Positions 34,916-46,836 of a stretch of DNA of 64,000 bases are shown piece by piece (within the stretch, counting starts at the first letter, position 1; each line of letters begins with the position of its first letter). The position numbers and the translations under genes were made by a program. Origin of the DNA: Cokeromyces recurvatus (taxonomy: Eukaryota; Mucoromycota; Mucoromycetes; Mucorales; Mucoraceae); contig NW_026251403.1 in the NCBI RefSeq assembly GCF_025118155.1, positions 339,001-403,000 on the forward strand, read 5' to 3'. The notes beneath the pieces were generated by a model. The model did no database searches and was not told where the DNA came from. It saw nothing but the letters and a program-made list of their open reading frames with translations.

Positions 34916-35969
34916 TAATCAACCATAATACCTCATCTGCAATCAAACCTGCTACATCGTTTGCTGATGTCCTCAAAGTACGAAAAGCTTTACCAAACCA
35001 AAATTGTATATCATTCTTTTCACTTTCCATTGTCACACGTAAAATCAATGATCCTTGTGGCGATAAGTTCAAGATCAAGTCATCTTTTTGATGATAAATA
35101 TCACTAAACTTGGGAGATAAAGTAAACCATGCCACACCACATTCCTCATCAGCTGTAATTATATCTTCATCATTTACAATTACACAAACATCAACTGCTT
35201 CATCACTTAGCCAAATATCAAACTCTTCATCCCAACGAGGATTCAAGGTTTCATAAACTGTTTTTGTTCTAGTAATGACTTTACCATCGATTTCAAACGT
35301 GACATAAGGATCACTAAGCCCATTCTTATCCATAGGTCGAAGATTCTCTGCTCGTACAACACGAATTGTATACATATATTTGTTTTTCGCAGTTTGTTGT
35401 TGTTGCTGCTGCTGTGGTATTGTGTTTTCTCTCATAAGTTGAGCAATATTATCACCATGCATGATTCGATAGAGATGATCTAGTTTACCACGAGTGGTTT
35501 CAATGTTATTCAATTTAATACAAAGTTCTGGTGTGATAAAGTTTACAGGAACTGAGCTAACATCTATTTTACTTAAGACACGATCACCCATAATTTGATA
35601 TCTTGCTTTATCCAAAATAGACGTCCTTGATGATGGTAATGATGAAATGGCTCCACTGTTCTCATTTTGACTTGAAATAGAAGAAGAGTGATTTAAAGCA
35701 AAGATATCTATCTTAATTGACTCTTCTAATGCTCGACAGTAATATTCAATGCCCTCTCCTATAATTTTGGATAAAAATGTTTCAAATAAACAATATTGTA
35801 TATCATTTGGCCATTGTAAATCAGCTATAAAATCAACTGCTTGGTTAAACATCGAGAATAAGTCAATAATAGATGATGAATAAACAACAGAATCACTATA
35901 GCATTGAAACTATAGAATAAATTACGAGGATCAATAAAAATTGCTGCATTTTTTTTTTTCATTCAATCC

Positions 35970-36015
<46 letters not shown>

Positions 36016-37708
36016 TGATCTTGTGCAATAGCATTCTCCACCCACTTTAATGTAGACTGATTCGTTTTCATTAACCAACGTTTAACATGAATCAAAAACC
36101 ATGATTCAACTTTAAATAAACTTGTCTTCCTCCTAACAAAGTAGATTATGATTTTAATTAAATCTCTATTCTTTGCAGTGTAGTGATAGTCTATTTTACT
36201 TACTGTGGTCCATATGTATCATATAATTTTTCTAGATTTAATACTTTCTTATACAATTCAAATGCACTATCCACAGGACATGTTTTAAATTCAGGTGAGT
36301 ATGCCCAATTTTCCATTTCCAAAGCAAAATAAGGTAACTGTCTTGCCATCACTAAACTAGGGATCGATATACTATCCATAATTGGCTTCATAAATTTCTT
36401 TTTAGTTATAGAAATAAGTTCTTTGTTAAGGTTATCTGCCATTGTAAATAAATTCGAAAGATAGTCCTTTTTGGGGTCATTTGCTAGTTCTTCAATCATT
36501 CTCCATCTTTCTACTGCAGCGCCCTAATAATTTATTGTTACTATATACTATTTTTTTATTTTGTTTTGTTAAAAAAAAATTAATTATAAAGTTTACCTCA
36601 ATGGATTCTTGTAAACAAATAATCTCATCTTTTGGATTAGGATGACTATCTGTATAAACTGAATTACTGCATACTTTTATCAATAAATCAACTATATCTT
36701 GAATCCAAGTAGGACTATTCATATATATATATACACGAAATGAATACATAAATTCCAAGACAATTATCAAATTCTTTTACCTTATTTTCCAATATTCAGA
36801 TAGTCCATTTTTCAACTCTTTTAAAAGTGAATTTTGCAATCCTTCCAAGACTCGAACCAAATAATCATACTAAATAATATATATATATGTATATATACAT
36901 ATACATATGTTTATATGCATGTCAACTTTTGAATTATACACAAATATTTATAATTTTTTTACATCTATAGTTGACCAAAATTGAATATCATTTTCCTTTG
37001 TTACTCTATCTAATGCTCGAAGTGCATAGTTAAGATCCTCAATATCGAGTTCGCTTTGATCAAATTTTGATTTAACAAGATTCAGATAAAGGATAGCCCG
37101 AAATGGAGCAGATAGACGCCATGTTCTCCAACATTCTCTTAATAATTGATCTGATTGCTGGGAAAATGCACTTATCTTTGAACGTTCTGCTTCTGATATC
37201 GATGAACTAAAGTTTTCTGTATCATAGTCAAGACACATACTCATCAAGAAATGAAAACATCCCTTTGGGTCTGCTGGAATAAAGGTAAATCCTGATTCAT
37301 CTGATGATGACATAGACTAAACAAGCAAGCCATTAATAGTCTCACCTCTAGATATGTATATAATCATGATAATAATACTTTACCGAATTACTAGTAAATG
37401 TATTCTGACTTTGTATAGAATCTATAGAGCTTTGTCGGGCTAATAAATTCGTATTTCCCACATCTACTTCACTTGAAGCAGATAAACTTAGATTAGGATA
37501 CATCAACATAAGTGTGTTTATCAATTCTGTTAATTGCTTGACTTCTTTCTTTTGCCAATTTTCATAAGCTTGTGTATTTAGGAAATCTTCCTTTTTCCCT
37601 GGAAAAGATTGATTTGTATGAACATTATTGATACATTTTTTCAAATCATGTAATAATGCCTAATAATAGTTATCTATAATTAATCTAAATTACAACTAAT
37701 TAATTTTG

Positions 37709-37739
<31 letters not shown>

Positions 37740-38646
37740 CTTTTTTTTTTCCCCTCTTCTTTTCTTATTAATATTATTATTATTATTCACTTACCGATTC
37801 ATTACAGATAAGCATTAATTCTGATACTTTTTTTCGATGATCGTTTTCATTGATTTGAAATAAGTTTTTGATTGTCACGACCATAGGAAACTGTAATAAA
37901 GATTCAAGTGGAGAGGTTGCTGTATTCAGTGAAGAAGTAGAGACACGGTTATCAGACTTGACTGCATTCTTTTGAGAAGAAGATGATGATGATGTCGGTA
38001 CTAAAAAATCAGAAAGGGAATCTAATAATTCAGGTGTAGCAGCAGAGGGGGAATCCTGTTTGACAGTCTGTATCACGATTTCAACAAATCTAGCGAGATA
38101 TTGATTCAAATCATCATACCAAACAGCAGGATTAGGCTCATTCGCCTTTAATTCTGATTCACTCGCTTTTAAGAACAAGACAACGACATTATGAATTGTT
38201 CCTGAAGGTCTATATCGGTGTTCCTGTTGTAAAGTCTTTTTTACTGTCTTGGCTACCGTTCGAAACTTTGGCTCGAGGTATTCTGGTTTAGAAACATCCC
38301 TTGCTTTATAGACATCATCTAAACGTCTGATAAGTCCCTTTACGATTTCCCTTGTTAATTTACCACTTTTCTTTGAGTCTTCATCTGAGAATTTATCACT
38401 TAAGCTAGAAAAGGTTCGGCGATGTTGCCGTTCTTCCTTTTTCTTTGAAAATGAACTAGAGGGGCTCACGGACAAGCTGTCATTCTTTTTTTCTATTGTT
38501 TGCTCGAGATGGGCACGAATGGCACAACGTAATGCATAATCGTAAACAATTTTTGGATTAATCGACTTGCTTGAACTTCTTTTACTACTAGTTACAGCAG
38601 ATCTTCTAATACTTGAACTAGGTGAGGAAGTTGCTGATGATGGCAT
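33901..38646 (-). CDS. Munc13-like protein with MUN/MHD and C2 domains
   Basis: Ten exons on the minus strand: 37795..38646, 37384..37659, 36963..37316, 36781..36869, 36597..36714, 36204..36523, 36015..36132, 34932..35909, 34462..34815 and 33901..34401. They give 1319 residues. A Ser-rich N-terminus is followed by helical MUN/MHD1 regions. A C2 domain lies at about residues 885-1005 (YTIRVVRAENLRPMDKNGLSDPYV, ETLNPRWDEEFDIWL, VNDEDIITADE), with Asp residues placed as Ca2+ or lipid ligands. An MHD2-like region (PYFRHCLSRQVIEKLLG) and a basic tail close the protein. Fungal relatives such as S. pombe Ync13 act in exocytosis and septum formation. Introns hold poly-T runs of up to ~38 bases. It is divergent from the DGCR6-like gene across 241 bp. 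Confidence 0.9.
34877..34914. repeat. Poly-T tract in an intron of the Munc13-like gene
   Basis: About 38 consecutive thymines lie inside an intron of the minus-strand gene. A similar tract is at about 35971..36012 in the next intron. Confidence 0.85.
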
Positions 38647-38887
38647 CTCAAAAAAAAAATATATCTCTATATGTATTTACATTCAAAAGAAGAAGAAGAA
38701 GAAAAAAAAAAAAAAAAAAAGTAACAATAATTTTATGAAATTTTTTGTTTTTTTTCCTAATTTGTCATAAATTCTATTTTTATATGCGGTATTCAAAAAT
38801 GTCATGCAGCTTGTCTTTTATTATTATTATTATTATTTCTTTAATTTAATTTTTTTTTCTAAAAAAAAAAAAAAAAAAATATTTGTC
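38647..38887. promoter_or_regulatory. Divergent promoter of the Munc13-like and DGCR6-like genes
   Basis: The 241 bp between the two start codons contain A-rich and (TTA)n tracts on each side. No recognisable factor site is visible; co-regulation is only an inference from spacing. Confidence 0.4.
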
Positions 38888-39063
38888 ATGGCAGATTTAA
38901 ATTCTATTCTTTCATTACTAAAGGTAGAATATATAAAAAAGAAAAAAAAAAAAAAGAGTGGGGATTTAATCGAAAAATTATTGATGACCAGAATATGAAA
39001 ATTAGGATCAAAATATTGAAGTTCCTTCACAGTCTTACCCTGCTGTTAATCAGCAGCAGCAGC

Positions 39064-39094
<31 letters not shown>

Positions 39095-39745
39095 GCAAGC
39101 GGTCATTTCACTCTTTCCAGCAGGACTGGATTTATCCAATATTCGATCTGATGTAATTGATCAAGTACGGCAAGAATATTTGACAAAGAAAACACAAGAA
39201 GAAAAATTAAAGAATGCAACGACAATTACACCTGAGGTATTAGCAGCGATAAGTAATCTTGTAAAAGAAACCAATTTGATCCAAGTTTTAAAAAAATGCA
39301 AAGAAAGACAAGATAAAAAGGAAAGGGAATTGTTTAAACATCGAGAATCAATTAAAGAGCGATATAAAAAGCAGAGAGAAAACTTTTTAGCAAAGTAATG
39401 TGTACTGTAAAATTTCAAAAGAAAGAAAAAAAAAATGTAGTGACTCATTAAACTTTGTCTAGAGAATTGATTGGAGTTAATTGTGATCCTAATGTATTAC
39501 AGGTAATATAAATACGATCTTATTTTTATTATTTTAATTAATTCAAAATACAGGCACTTGATCGAGAAATGAAACATGAATTACATCGATTAGATTTACA
39601 AATTTTAAAAGATATGGATGGAGAAGTACGCTATTTACAGCAGGAATTTGTTAAATTGAATGTCCCATTATTTAAGATATCAAACAATCCAAATGATATA
39701 AAAATACAACAAAAGGTCTTATACATATTACAAGACATGCTATAA
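38888..39745 (+). CDS. DGCR6-like coiled-coil protein with polyglutamine tract
   Basis: Four exons, 38888..38923, 39006..39394, 39463..39502 and 39554..39745, give 218 residues. Exon 2 encodes a run of about 14 glutamines (CAG/CAA mix, ~39049..39096). The rest follows the animal DGCR6 layout: VLAAISNLVKETNLIQVLKK, a long basic helix (FKHRESIKERYKKQRENF), CDPNVLQALDREMKHELHRL, then VPLFKISNNPNDIKIQQKVL and YILQDML at the C-terminus. DGCR6 has no firm biochemical role. The assignment rests on order of motifs, so confidence in the family is moderate while the gene itself is secure. Confidence 0.7.
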
Positions 39746-40556
39746 TAAAATAATGAACAACTTGAATGCCATATACTCATTATCAGTTATTTTTCATTAT
39801 AAAAGTTCCTCACAGGAGAGACCATAAAAGAATAAAGCTTATCAGATACACTTTATTAAAGAGAGAAATATAATCAAAGTGTTTAACACATATAATTAAA
39901 TACTGTTTATAACTCTTGAAAGTAATTTAAACTTGATGGCTCAAAGCCTTACCCTCTCCTGAAGAGGGTAGCTTTCTTATTGTCAGTGTTAAAATGACTA
40001 ATATGCCTTAATAAACTGCCTTTTATATGACTACTCACTCAAGTTTCTTTATTCCTAATAAATAAAATAAATGGCTGTCTACTCCCATAATGTATTATTA
40101 TTTTAAATATTACGTAAGATATAAACACATTTAATAATATTCATAGAGGAGAGGATAAAGAAGGTGTTGAGTGAACTTAGATAAGTTTCATCATTAATTA
40201 ACGACAGCTGTTCAGATGCCCCTTTATATACTCAAGACTAGATAGAAAAATAGTTTAATAAAGTCTATAAATAGACAAAATTTATATAAGCAGCAACAGA
40301 GAAAGGGGAGGGTAAAAAAGCTCCGTTTAAATAAATAAATAAATAAAAAAGGAGAAGCTGTAATACATTCAATATGTATGATGATCTAAACAGAGTCATA
40401 TCGTTAAATGTCCACTAATAGAAAACAATAAGCCACAATAAAGCACTGTGCCTATTATAAACCTTTTGTTTATGTGAAAAAAAAAATATAAATAGGGAAA
40501 GAAAAATAGATTTTTTTTTTGTTTTTCTTTTTTTCTTTTTCTTTTCCTTTGTGAAA
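39746..40556. other. Spacer with a short terminator-like hairpin
   Basis: No coding series was found. A perfect 8-bp hairpin with a 5-base loop (TACCCTCT and AGAGGGTA) lies at 39950..39970, about 200 bp after the DGCR6-like stop codon. Its function is unknown. Confidence 0.4.
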
Positions 40557-40695
40557 GTGATATTCTGAGGATATTGGTCACTATAAACAATAAATCCTCA
40601 GTGATATTCTCCGGATAATGGTCACTCTAAATAATAAATCCCCCCAGTGAAGTTATTTGGATGTATTGGTCACTTAAAATATTCAAATCCCGAGA
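40557..40695. repeat. Three tandem ~46-bp repeats with internal palindromes
   Basis: Units start GTGATATTCTGAGGATATTG (40557), GTGATATTCTCCGGATAATG (40601) and GTGAAGTTATTTGGATGTAT (40647). Each continues GGTCAC...AATAAATCC or a near form. Within each unit GTGA pairs with TCAC and GGAT with ATCC, so every unit can fold. Spacing is 44-46 bp, and the third unit is the most diverged. Confidence 0.75.
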
Positions 40696-40754
40696 GTATC
40701 TTTCATTTGGAGTTTTCACGTCTCTCGTTAAATATGACTGTGAAAGGAAGCACA

Positions 40755-40840
40755 TAATGATCAACCTCCACGATTGGTTGCTTCTGGAAACAGTAGTCTT
40801 TTTTATTATATAAAGAAGCTACTGGCTAATTGGATCATTA
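40755..40840. repeat. Inverted repeat with nested hairpin
   Basis: TAATGATC (40755..40762) pairs exactly with GATCATTA (40833..40840), and CAGTAGTCTTT inside pairs with AAAGAAGCTACTG. It follows the tandem repeats by 60 bp and precedes coding-like fragments. Confidence 0.5.
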
Positions 40841-41018
40841 CCCCTTTTTTATTATTAATTATAAATGAAAAAAAAAGACTTTTATGTAATAACGACTTGT
40901 AGAAGATGATTCAATACTAACTAAATAAGCTTTGTAGTCGTTTATGTACTGTATTGATTATCATCTTTATAAGTTGGTGTAAAGATTAGCAAACAGGATT
41001 GTTAAATTAGTAATATTA

Positions 41019-41218
41019 ATGAGAATAAAAGAAAAACCAGGTTTTGGCCGTAATATTTTAATTAAAAATAGTGATATAGACCCATCGTGATAATATACAT
41101 TTTGCACTATGAAGCTGTTACTAAAACAGAAGAATCAAACCCAATGACTGAAGGTTATATCATATTACCAACAAAGCCTTTAAAAGGCATGATGGATAAT
41201 TTTATCGTTAAAAAATAA
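41019..41218 (+). pseudogene. Coding-like fragments in two frames, probable gene remnant
   Basis: A frame from 41019 reads KEKPGFGRNILIKNSDIDPS and stops at 41088. A second frame from about 41105 reads HYEAVTKTEESNPMTEGY, IILPTKPLKGMMDNF and stops at 41216. Both have real protein composition and sit next to each other, but no intron of workable length joins them, which suggests a frameshifted remnant. The family is not recognised. Confidence 0.3.
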
Positions 41219-41383
41219 ATAAAGGGATTGGGATTAATTAAAAAGAGTATAGCATTCAGGGCGATATCTCTATTAAGATATGCATAAACTTGTATAATAA
41301 ATCAACGAGACTGAACGATATATTTTTACAAGGCACATAGTTAAAAAAAATTATTTCGCTTCTGGTTCCTCATCAATTTAAGC

Positions 41384-41419
<36 letters not shown>

Positions 41420-41516
41420 TTTGTTATGCAGTCTTTTATTTTTACAAATTAAGAAATGATTATATATTATACAAACAAATTTAAACACATAAACAGTTAC
41501 AAAAAAAAAATAATAA

Positions 41517-42611
41517 TTAATCCTTCTTATAAAAAGGATAATCGGTATAACCTTTAGCATCATTTGTATAGAAGGTGCTACGATCATATTTGTTCAAAGG
41601 CCATCCATGACGAAGACGTTCAACAAGATCAGGATTAGAAATAAAGAGACGACCAAAACCAATCATGTTACCAGTTTTTTCGGCTGTATCAAAGGCAGCT
41701 TGAGTACTATAAGTATAACCACCAGCAGAGATGAAGGGGCCCTTCCATGCTTCACGGAAAGGATCAAGTGTATCATCCGTACTACGACAAGTGTCATTAA
41801 TGATATCAACACGAGGTTCAACAAAATCAAGGAAAGCCAAGTTACTGTGCTTTTCTTGAAGTGTCTTGACAAGATAGCCCCAGGTCTCATAAGGGGTATC
41901 ATCTTCCATATCTTGGAAACCAGACCAAGGAGAGAAACGAATGGCAGTATGTTCAGCCCCAATAGCTTCTACAACTGCATCTACTACTTCAAGAGGTAAT
42001 CTACATCTATTTTCAATACTACCACCATACATATCAGTACGCTTATTACTAGAGGTGTTAATGAATTGATCAAGAAGATAGCCGTTAGCAGAATGAATTT
42101 CAACACCATCAAAACCAGCTTCCATTGCATTTAAAGCAGCTTGACGATAATCTTGAATAATAGATTTGATTTCAGGGATAGTAAGGGCACGAGGCTTATC
42201 GTAAGGAAGACCTGAGAGAGTAAGACCTGAAATAGGAATATCAGAAGCAGAGACAGGTTGTTCACCAATAATAGCTGACATAGCAGCACGACCAATATGC
42301 CAGAGTTGAAGAAAGATAACACCTCCTTTAGCATGAACTCTGTCTGTCACTTTCTTCCAACCCGCAATTTGTTCCTTTGTATAGATACCAGGGGCACGAG
42401 GATAAGAGCCTGCCTTAAAAGTGATGAAGCAAGCTTCTGTGAGCAAAAGACCACCATCAGTGGCACGTTGTTCATAATATTCAGCCATGAGGTCAGTAGG
42501 AACAGCATTCTGATCAGCACGGAAACGTGTCAAAGGAGCAAGAGTAATACGATGTTTAAGCTCATGCTTACCAAGCTTCATAGGAGTGAAAAGAGCAGAA
42601 TTGGATGACAT
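41517..42611 (-). CDS. OYE: Old Yellow Enzyme, NADH:flavin oxidoreductase
   Basis: One intronless frame of 364 residues, the normal length. It is an FMN-dependent ene-reductase that reduces alpha,beta-unsaturated carbonyls with NAD(P)H. Visible family blocks are LFTPMKLGKHELKHRITLAP, TDGGLLLTEACFI, FLQLWHIGRAA, FDGVEIHSANGYLLDQF (substrate-binding His and Asn as HSAN), YGGSIENRCRLPLEVVDAV and MIGFGRLFISNPDL (phosphate-binding loop of FMN). Fungal OYEs often respond to oxidative stress, but no regulatory site is visible. Lack of introns is unusual beside its intron-rich neighbours; it could reflect high expression, retroposition or transfer, and no evidence separates these. Confidence 0.95.
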   Translation of the reverse strand: MSSNSALFTPMKLGKHELKHRITLAPLTRFRADQNAVPTDLMAEYYEQRATDGGLLLTEACFITFKAGSYPRAPGIYTKEQIAGWKKVTDRVHAKGGVIFLQLWHIGRAAMSAIIGEQPVSASDIPISGLTLSGLPYDKPRALTIPEIKSIIQDYRQAALNAMEAGFDGVEIHSANGYLLDQFINTSSNKRTDMYGGSIENRCRLPLEVVDAVVEAIGAEHTAIRFSPWSGFQDMEDDTPYETWGYLVKTLQEKHSNLAFLDFVEPRVDIINDTCRSTDDTLDPFREAWKGPFISAGGYTYSTQAAFDTAEKTGNMIGFGRLFISNPDLVERLRHGWPLNKYDRSTFYTNDAKGYTDYPFYKKD

Positions 42612-43950
42612 TGCTAAATGAAATTCAAATAATGAAGTATATATTTGTATATAAAACTGGGGAATCAGGTAGAGATAGTAGACTCATTCTTGTATTTATA
42701 TTAATGTCAAAATAATCTGATATTAAAATGAATAACCAATAAAAAAAATTGGCCTATTATTATGAAGTTTTCAATGTTCTGAAACTAATATATTTTACTT
42801 ATCAGTTTATTTTCCTAGTAATTCATTCACAAACAAATCATACAGCATAGTAGGCAGTATAATAATATGTCTAGAACACACAAACACACATTATCCATCG
42901 TAAGCAATAAAGCGCCTATCTCTTTAATTATATAAAATAAAAGTTAAATGTATAATATTATAAAATAGAACACTTCGTTTCTTTCTCTTTCTCTCTCTCT
43001 TTTCCCTTATTCTTAATTGTACCTAAAGGTGACTTGCATATCAATAAAATAAATGCTTGGCAAATGATTTGATTAATAAAAAAAAAAATTCCATTGAATT
43101 CTTTTTTCTGAAATAGCTTATTAATCAATGCGATGGACTTTTAATATTAAAAACCAACTTATTTATGCTTATTTGTATACAATCTTGCTGATAAATAATA
43201 TCGATTTTTTGTTGTTATCATAGGCAGAAATAGTATCGTTTATAGATTCAAGCATTGAGCAGATTCTACTTGATTTGGCTAATATACTACTTGAATATAA
43301 TAATAAGATATATGATTGCTTTGTCTTTTTTATTTATTTATTTACAAGTTAGTGAAAAATCGAGTAATAAAAGCTTTTTGCTAAGTCAATACTCATTCTA
43401 AATTTCAAAACAAAACTGTGACACACGGTTTTTTATATACTTTTCTATTAGATATGTATTTTCTACACCTCAGAATGAAGAGAGCTCTATATTTGTCTGC
43501 ACGATACAAAATAGTACAAAGAATGTATGTATATGTCTCTTTTGGTTACAATTAACATTTACTCTACTGTTCCATTTCCCTTTATTTATTCAATGAATAA
43601 GTTGTTTACTGAGAAAAAGATAATCTGATAACACAGCTTACGGCAAATAATTTATAATTTGATAAGAGGCAGCTAATAATTATAATAACTCAAGAGATAA
43701 ATGAATATTTTTTTTTTATTTCAGATACTACTGTAGATAAAAAAAAAAGTATATACAAGCTACTCTCAGATATTTCTATAGTAGTACTTGTTAATGCTGT
43801 AATTGTAAATTAATGCTTATAACTTTATTTATTTATTTATTTTCTGCGGTTCTTGAAAAAATAAAATAAAATAATAATAATACACATTTAAGCATTTATA
43901 ACCGAGTTAACCTCTTTCATTTCATTTCATTTTATGTTATAATAATAAAT
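42612..43950. other. 1.3-kb spacer without detected gene
   Basis: The upstream region shared by the divergent OYE and Exo70 genes is AT-rich with CT runs near 42970..43010. I found no spliceable frame or clear repeat. Confidence 0.4.
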
Positions 43951-46295
43951 ATGCCAAGGTACAGTCACCCTTTTTATAATTCAAGCATGTAACAATAGAA
44001 TTGTTTAATAAACGTTAATGATGTAGTCAATTAGTCCCTAACGAAAAACTAGATGAGGATGCCGCAGAATTAGATGCACTTCAAAAACAGCTGAATAGAA
44101 TGAATGGACTTTCCGATAAATTGGTAGTTATACATTAATTTAATAATTCTATCTATAAAAGATCTTCTTATATATAAGTATGTAAAGGGTAATATATTAG
44201 ATTCGTTTGATGGTCGATTATTAAAACTTGAGGCATCTGTTTTACCCATTCACAAGTCAACGCAAAATCTAACAAAGCTTGCCAATAGTAATCATTAGAC
44301 AATAGATGATTAGTTATTATTGAATTTACAAATTGTTTATTTTATTTTATTTTTCTTGTAGATATTGATGCAACTTTGAAAGCAGCTGAAAATATTGTAG
44401 ACTGTTTAAACATGCCGAGTAAAGAAGAAGCATTTATTTTGAAAGGGTTGGTATTTTTACACAAAGTTGTAAATATATCAACTCAACCTTTTTTTTTCTT
44501 TTTGTTTAGGCCTGATGAAACAAATGTATTGCCTTATTTAAAGGCTATGGGAAGGTTAAAAGATGGTGTAGATGCAATTGAAAAGAGTCAATTAAGATCC
44601 TGCGATAAAACTATTTATCAAATGGTAAAAAGAAGAATATACCTTCTATGCTTTACTTGTTATACTAACAGGATTCTTTTGTTACTTTAAGAAACAATTA
44701 TTGAAAGCAGGTATGCTTCATTTAGAGACATTGTTTAGGAAATGGCTGTCAGCAGTAAGTAATCCAGTAGATATTAATACGATGCTTAATTCTAGTAAGT
44801 TCTCTTTTAAGTATATATCATTTTAACTAATACCAAATAAATAAATAAAATAGATAGTGAGTTAATGACAACAGCATCTATGAAGCAACTCTCTCAATTA
44901 TCAACTTATATTGCAACATCTGAAAAAGAAATTGGATACGCTGCTGATTTTACAAAACCTTATATTGAAATTCGATCTGCTTTTTTACAAAAGTCTTTAC
45001 ATCCTTTATCACAATCTGTACAGCTTTCTGAGAAACATCAAGGAAGTTCATATGAAAGAGGATCAAGTGAATTTTTGAAATATACTGAATGTTATACTAA
45101 AATGCTAGAATTTGAATATAAATTTGCTCAACAAATTATGGTAAATGAACAACGTAAAGCAGCTGCCTTGAAAGGGTCCATCATGGCGGCTACTACAGAA
45201 TACATTGCAGCTGGTAAACAATTGAATGCGATTGCTAAAAGATTAAATTATACAGAGACAACATTTGTATTTGATATTATTGAAAAGTATGATAAAGAGT
45301 GTGTAGGTTATGTCAATGAGTTATCCTACGCTATATCATTAAAGGAAATACAAGATTTAATGAATGCATTTAAATTGACCGTTCTACGTAATTTTTATGA
45401 ATTTATGGAAGATATTCGAGGAAGAAAGGATGTGAATGCGCAAATGAATATAAGTAGTGACGGCACAGTACATGAAATGACCAGTAATGTAAAGTAGTTC
45501 ACTTTATACATGTATGTAGATAATAGAATTACTCATTTTGTTTGTTTGTTTGTTAAATAGACACTAAACTATTTTAAACGTCTATACCTTTGGAGAGATA
45601 CAGTTGAACCCCTTTTAATTCTTATTGGTGATGGTGGCTGGAATAATATGCCTTCTTTACAAGTTCTAAATGATACATCTCGTATTGCTCCTCGAGGAGA
45701 AACTGCAATGGGAGCAGCTCTATTACAGAAATTCTTTGTCGATGCTCTGGATCAAATGACGGTGACTCTTCAATATAAATCACGAGGATATAAAAAACCA
45801 ACATTGGCTACTATTTTCTTACTTAATAATTATAATCACATATTAAGACAGATTCGTTCACCTCCATTAAATGCTATTTTTGATGATGGCTCAGAGATGA
45901 AATTTAGTAAATTAGTGAAAAAGCAACTAGACGCATATCAAGAGTCATGGAAACCATGTGTAGAAAACTTGATGGACGTGACATATGTTAGAGGAGGAAC
46001 GATTAGTAAATCGATGGGAAGTCAAGAAAGACAGCTTATTAAAGAGCGTTTTAGAAACTTTAATACAGAGTTTGAAGAGATTGCAAGAGCACAACAAACC
46101 TATGCTATCCCTGATACAGAACTAAGAAATCAAGTTATCCGAGATGTTAAAAATGTTCTAGTGCCCATGTATGGTCGTTTCCTAGATAAATATCAACATA
46201 CAGATTTTACAAAAAACCCTGCAAAATATATTCGATACGATAAAGAAAAAGTAGATGATATGATCAGTCATTTATTTGAACCGACAGCTTATTAA
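43951..46295 (+). CDS. EXO70: Exocyst complex subunit Exo70
   Basis: Eight exons, 43951..43963, 44035..44123, 44188..44287, 44362..44446, 44510..44624, 44692..44794, 44854..45488 and 45561..46295, give 624 residues. The exocyst tethers secretory vesicles to the plasma membrane; Exo70 binds PI(4,5)P2 and Rho GTPases. Recognisable blocks are DEDAAELDALQKQL, ILDSFDGRLLKLEASVLPIH, NIDATLKAAENIV, YIEIRSAFLQKSL, LLIGDGGWNNM and a basic C-terminal domain with DFTKNPAKYIRY. The tiny first exon uses a weak GTCACC donor and is the least certain part; everything from 44035 on is secure. It pairs functionally with the Munc13-like gene. Confidence 0.9.
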
Positions 46296-46400
46296 AATAA
46301 ATTCATATAATTATAACAAGCTTTATTGTGACACAACCTATTTTTATTTCTTATAATAAATGGGCCATACTAATTTGAGGAGAATAAACTGTCCAAATCT

Positions 46401-46671
46401 CTATTTTTTAACTAACCATAATACTTTGTAACATTCTATCATCAAAAGATCTTTTTCACTTCCAGGAAAGAAACGTCGACCTTGTAGATTGATAGTCATT
46501 CCTTAGAGAATAGAATCAACTTACAACAACAGGAACTTTATTACCTCCATTATATCCTAGTTTATCCAAATTCGGGACATTGACACGCTTGTTATGTTGG
46601 TTCCTCCCCCTTTTTTTTCCAGTAAATTTATACTCGTAAAGATACGTGTTTTTTTTATTATTATTATTGAC
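46401..46671 (-). CDS. Candidate small basic protein, 3' exons
   Basis: Complement of 46401..46501 and 46545..46671 reads YEYKFTGKKRGRNQHNKRVN, VPNLDKLGYNGG, then MTINLQGRRFFPGSEKDLLM and IECYKVLWLVKK with a stop. The join uses GTAATA and TAAG and removes only 43 bases; without splicing the frame ends NKVPVVVS. Composition is clearly protein-like and basic. The 5' exon with the ATG was not found. No family is recognised. Confidence 0.4.
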
Positions 46672-46836
46672 CTGACTTGAGCATATTGGATATATTTATG
46701 AACTGATTTAACGAATGTTTAGACCAAAAAAGAAAATATACATGATTTTCATTACTATTATTATCATCACTTTTATTTTATTTTATTTTTTTATTTTATT
46801 ATGTATTTTATTTTATTATATTGCTTGCTAATATAT

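Noticed and set aside
40557..40695. CRISPR-like array
   Set aside because: The units are contiguous tandem repeats without unique spacers and the genome is eukaryotic.
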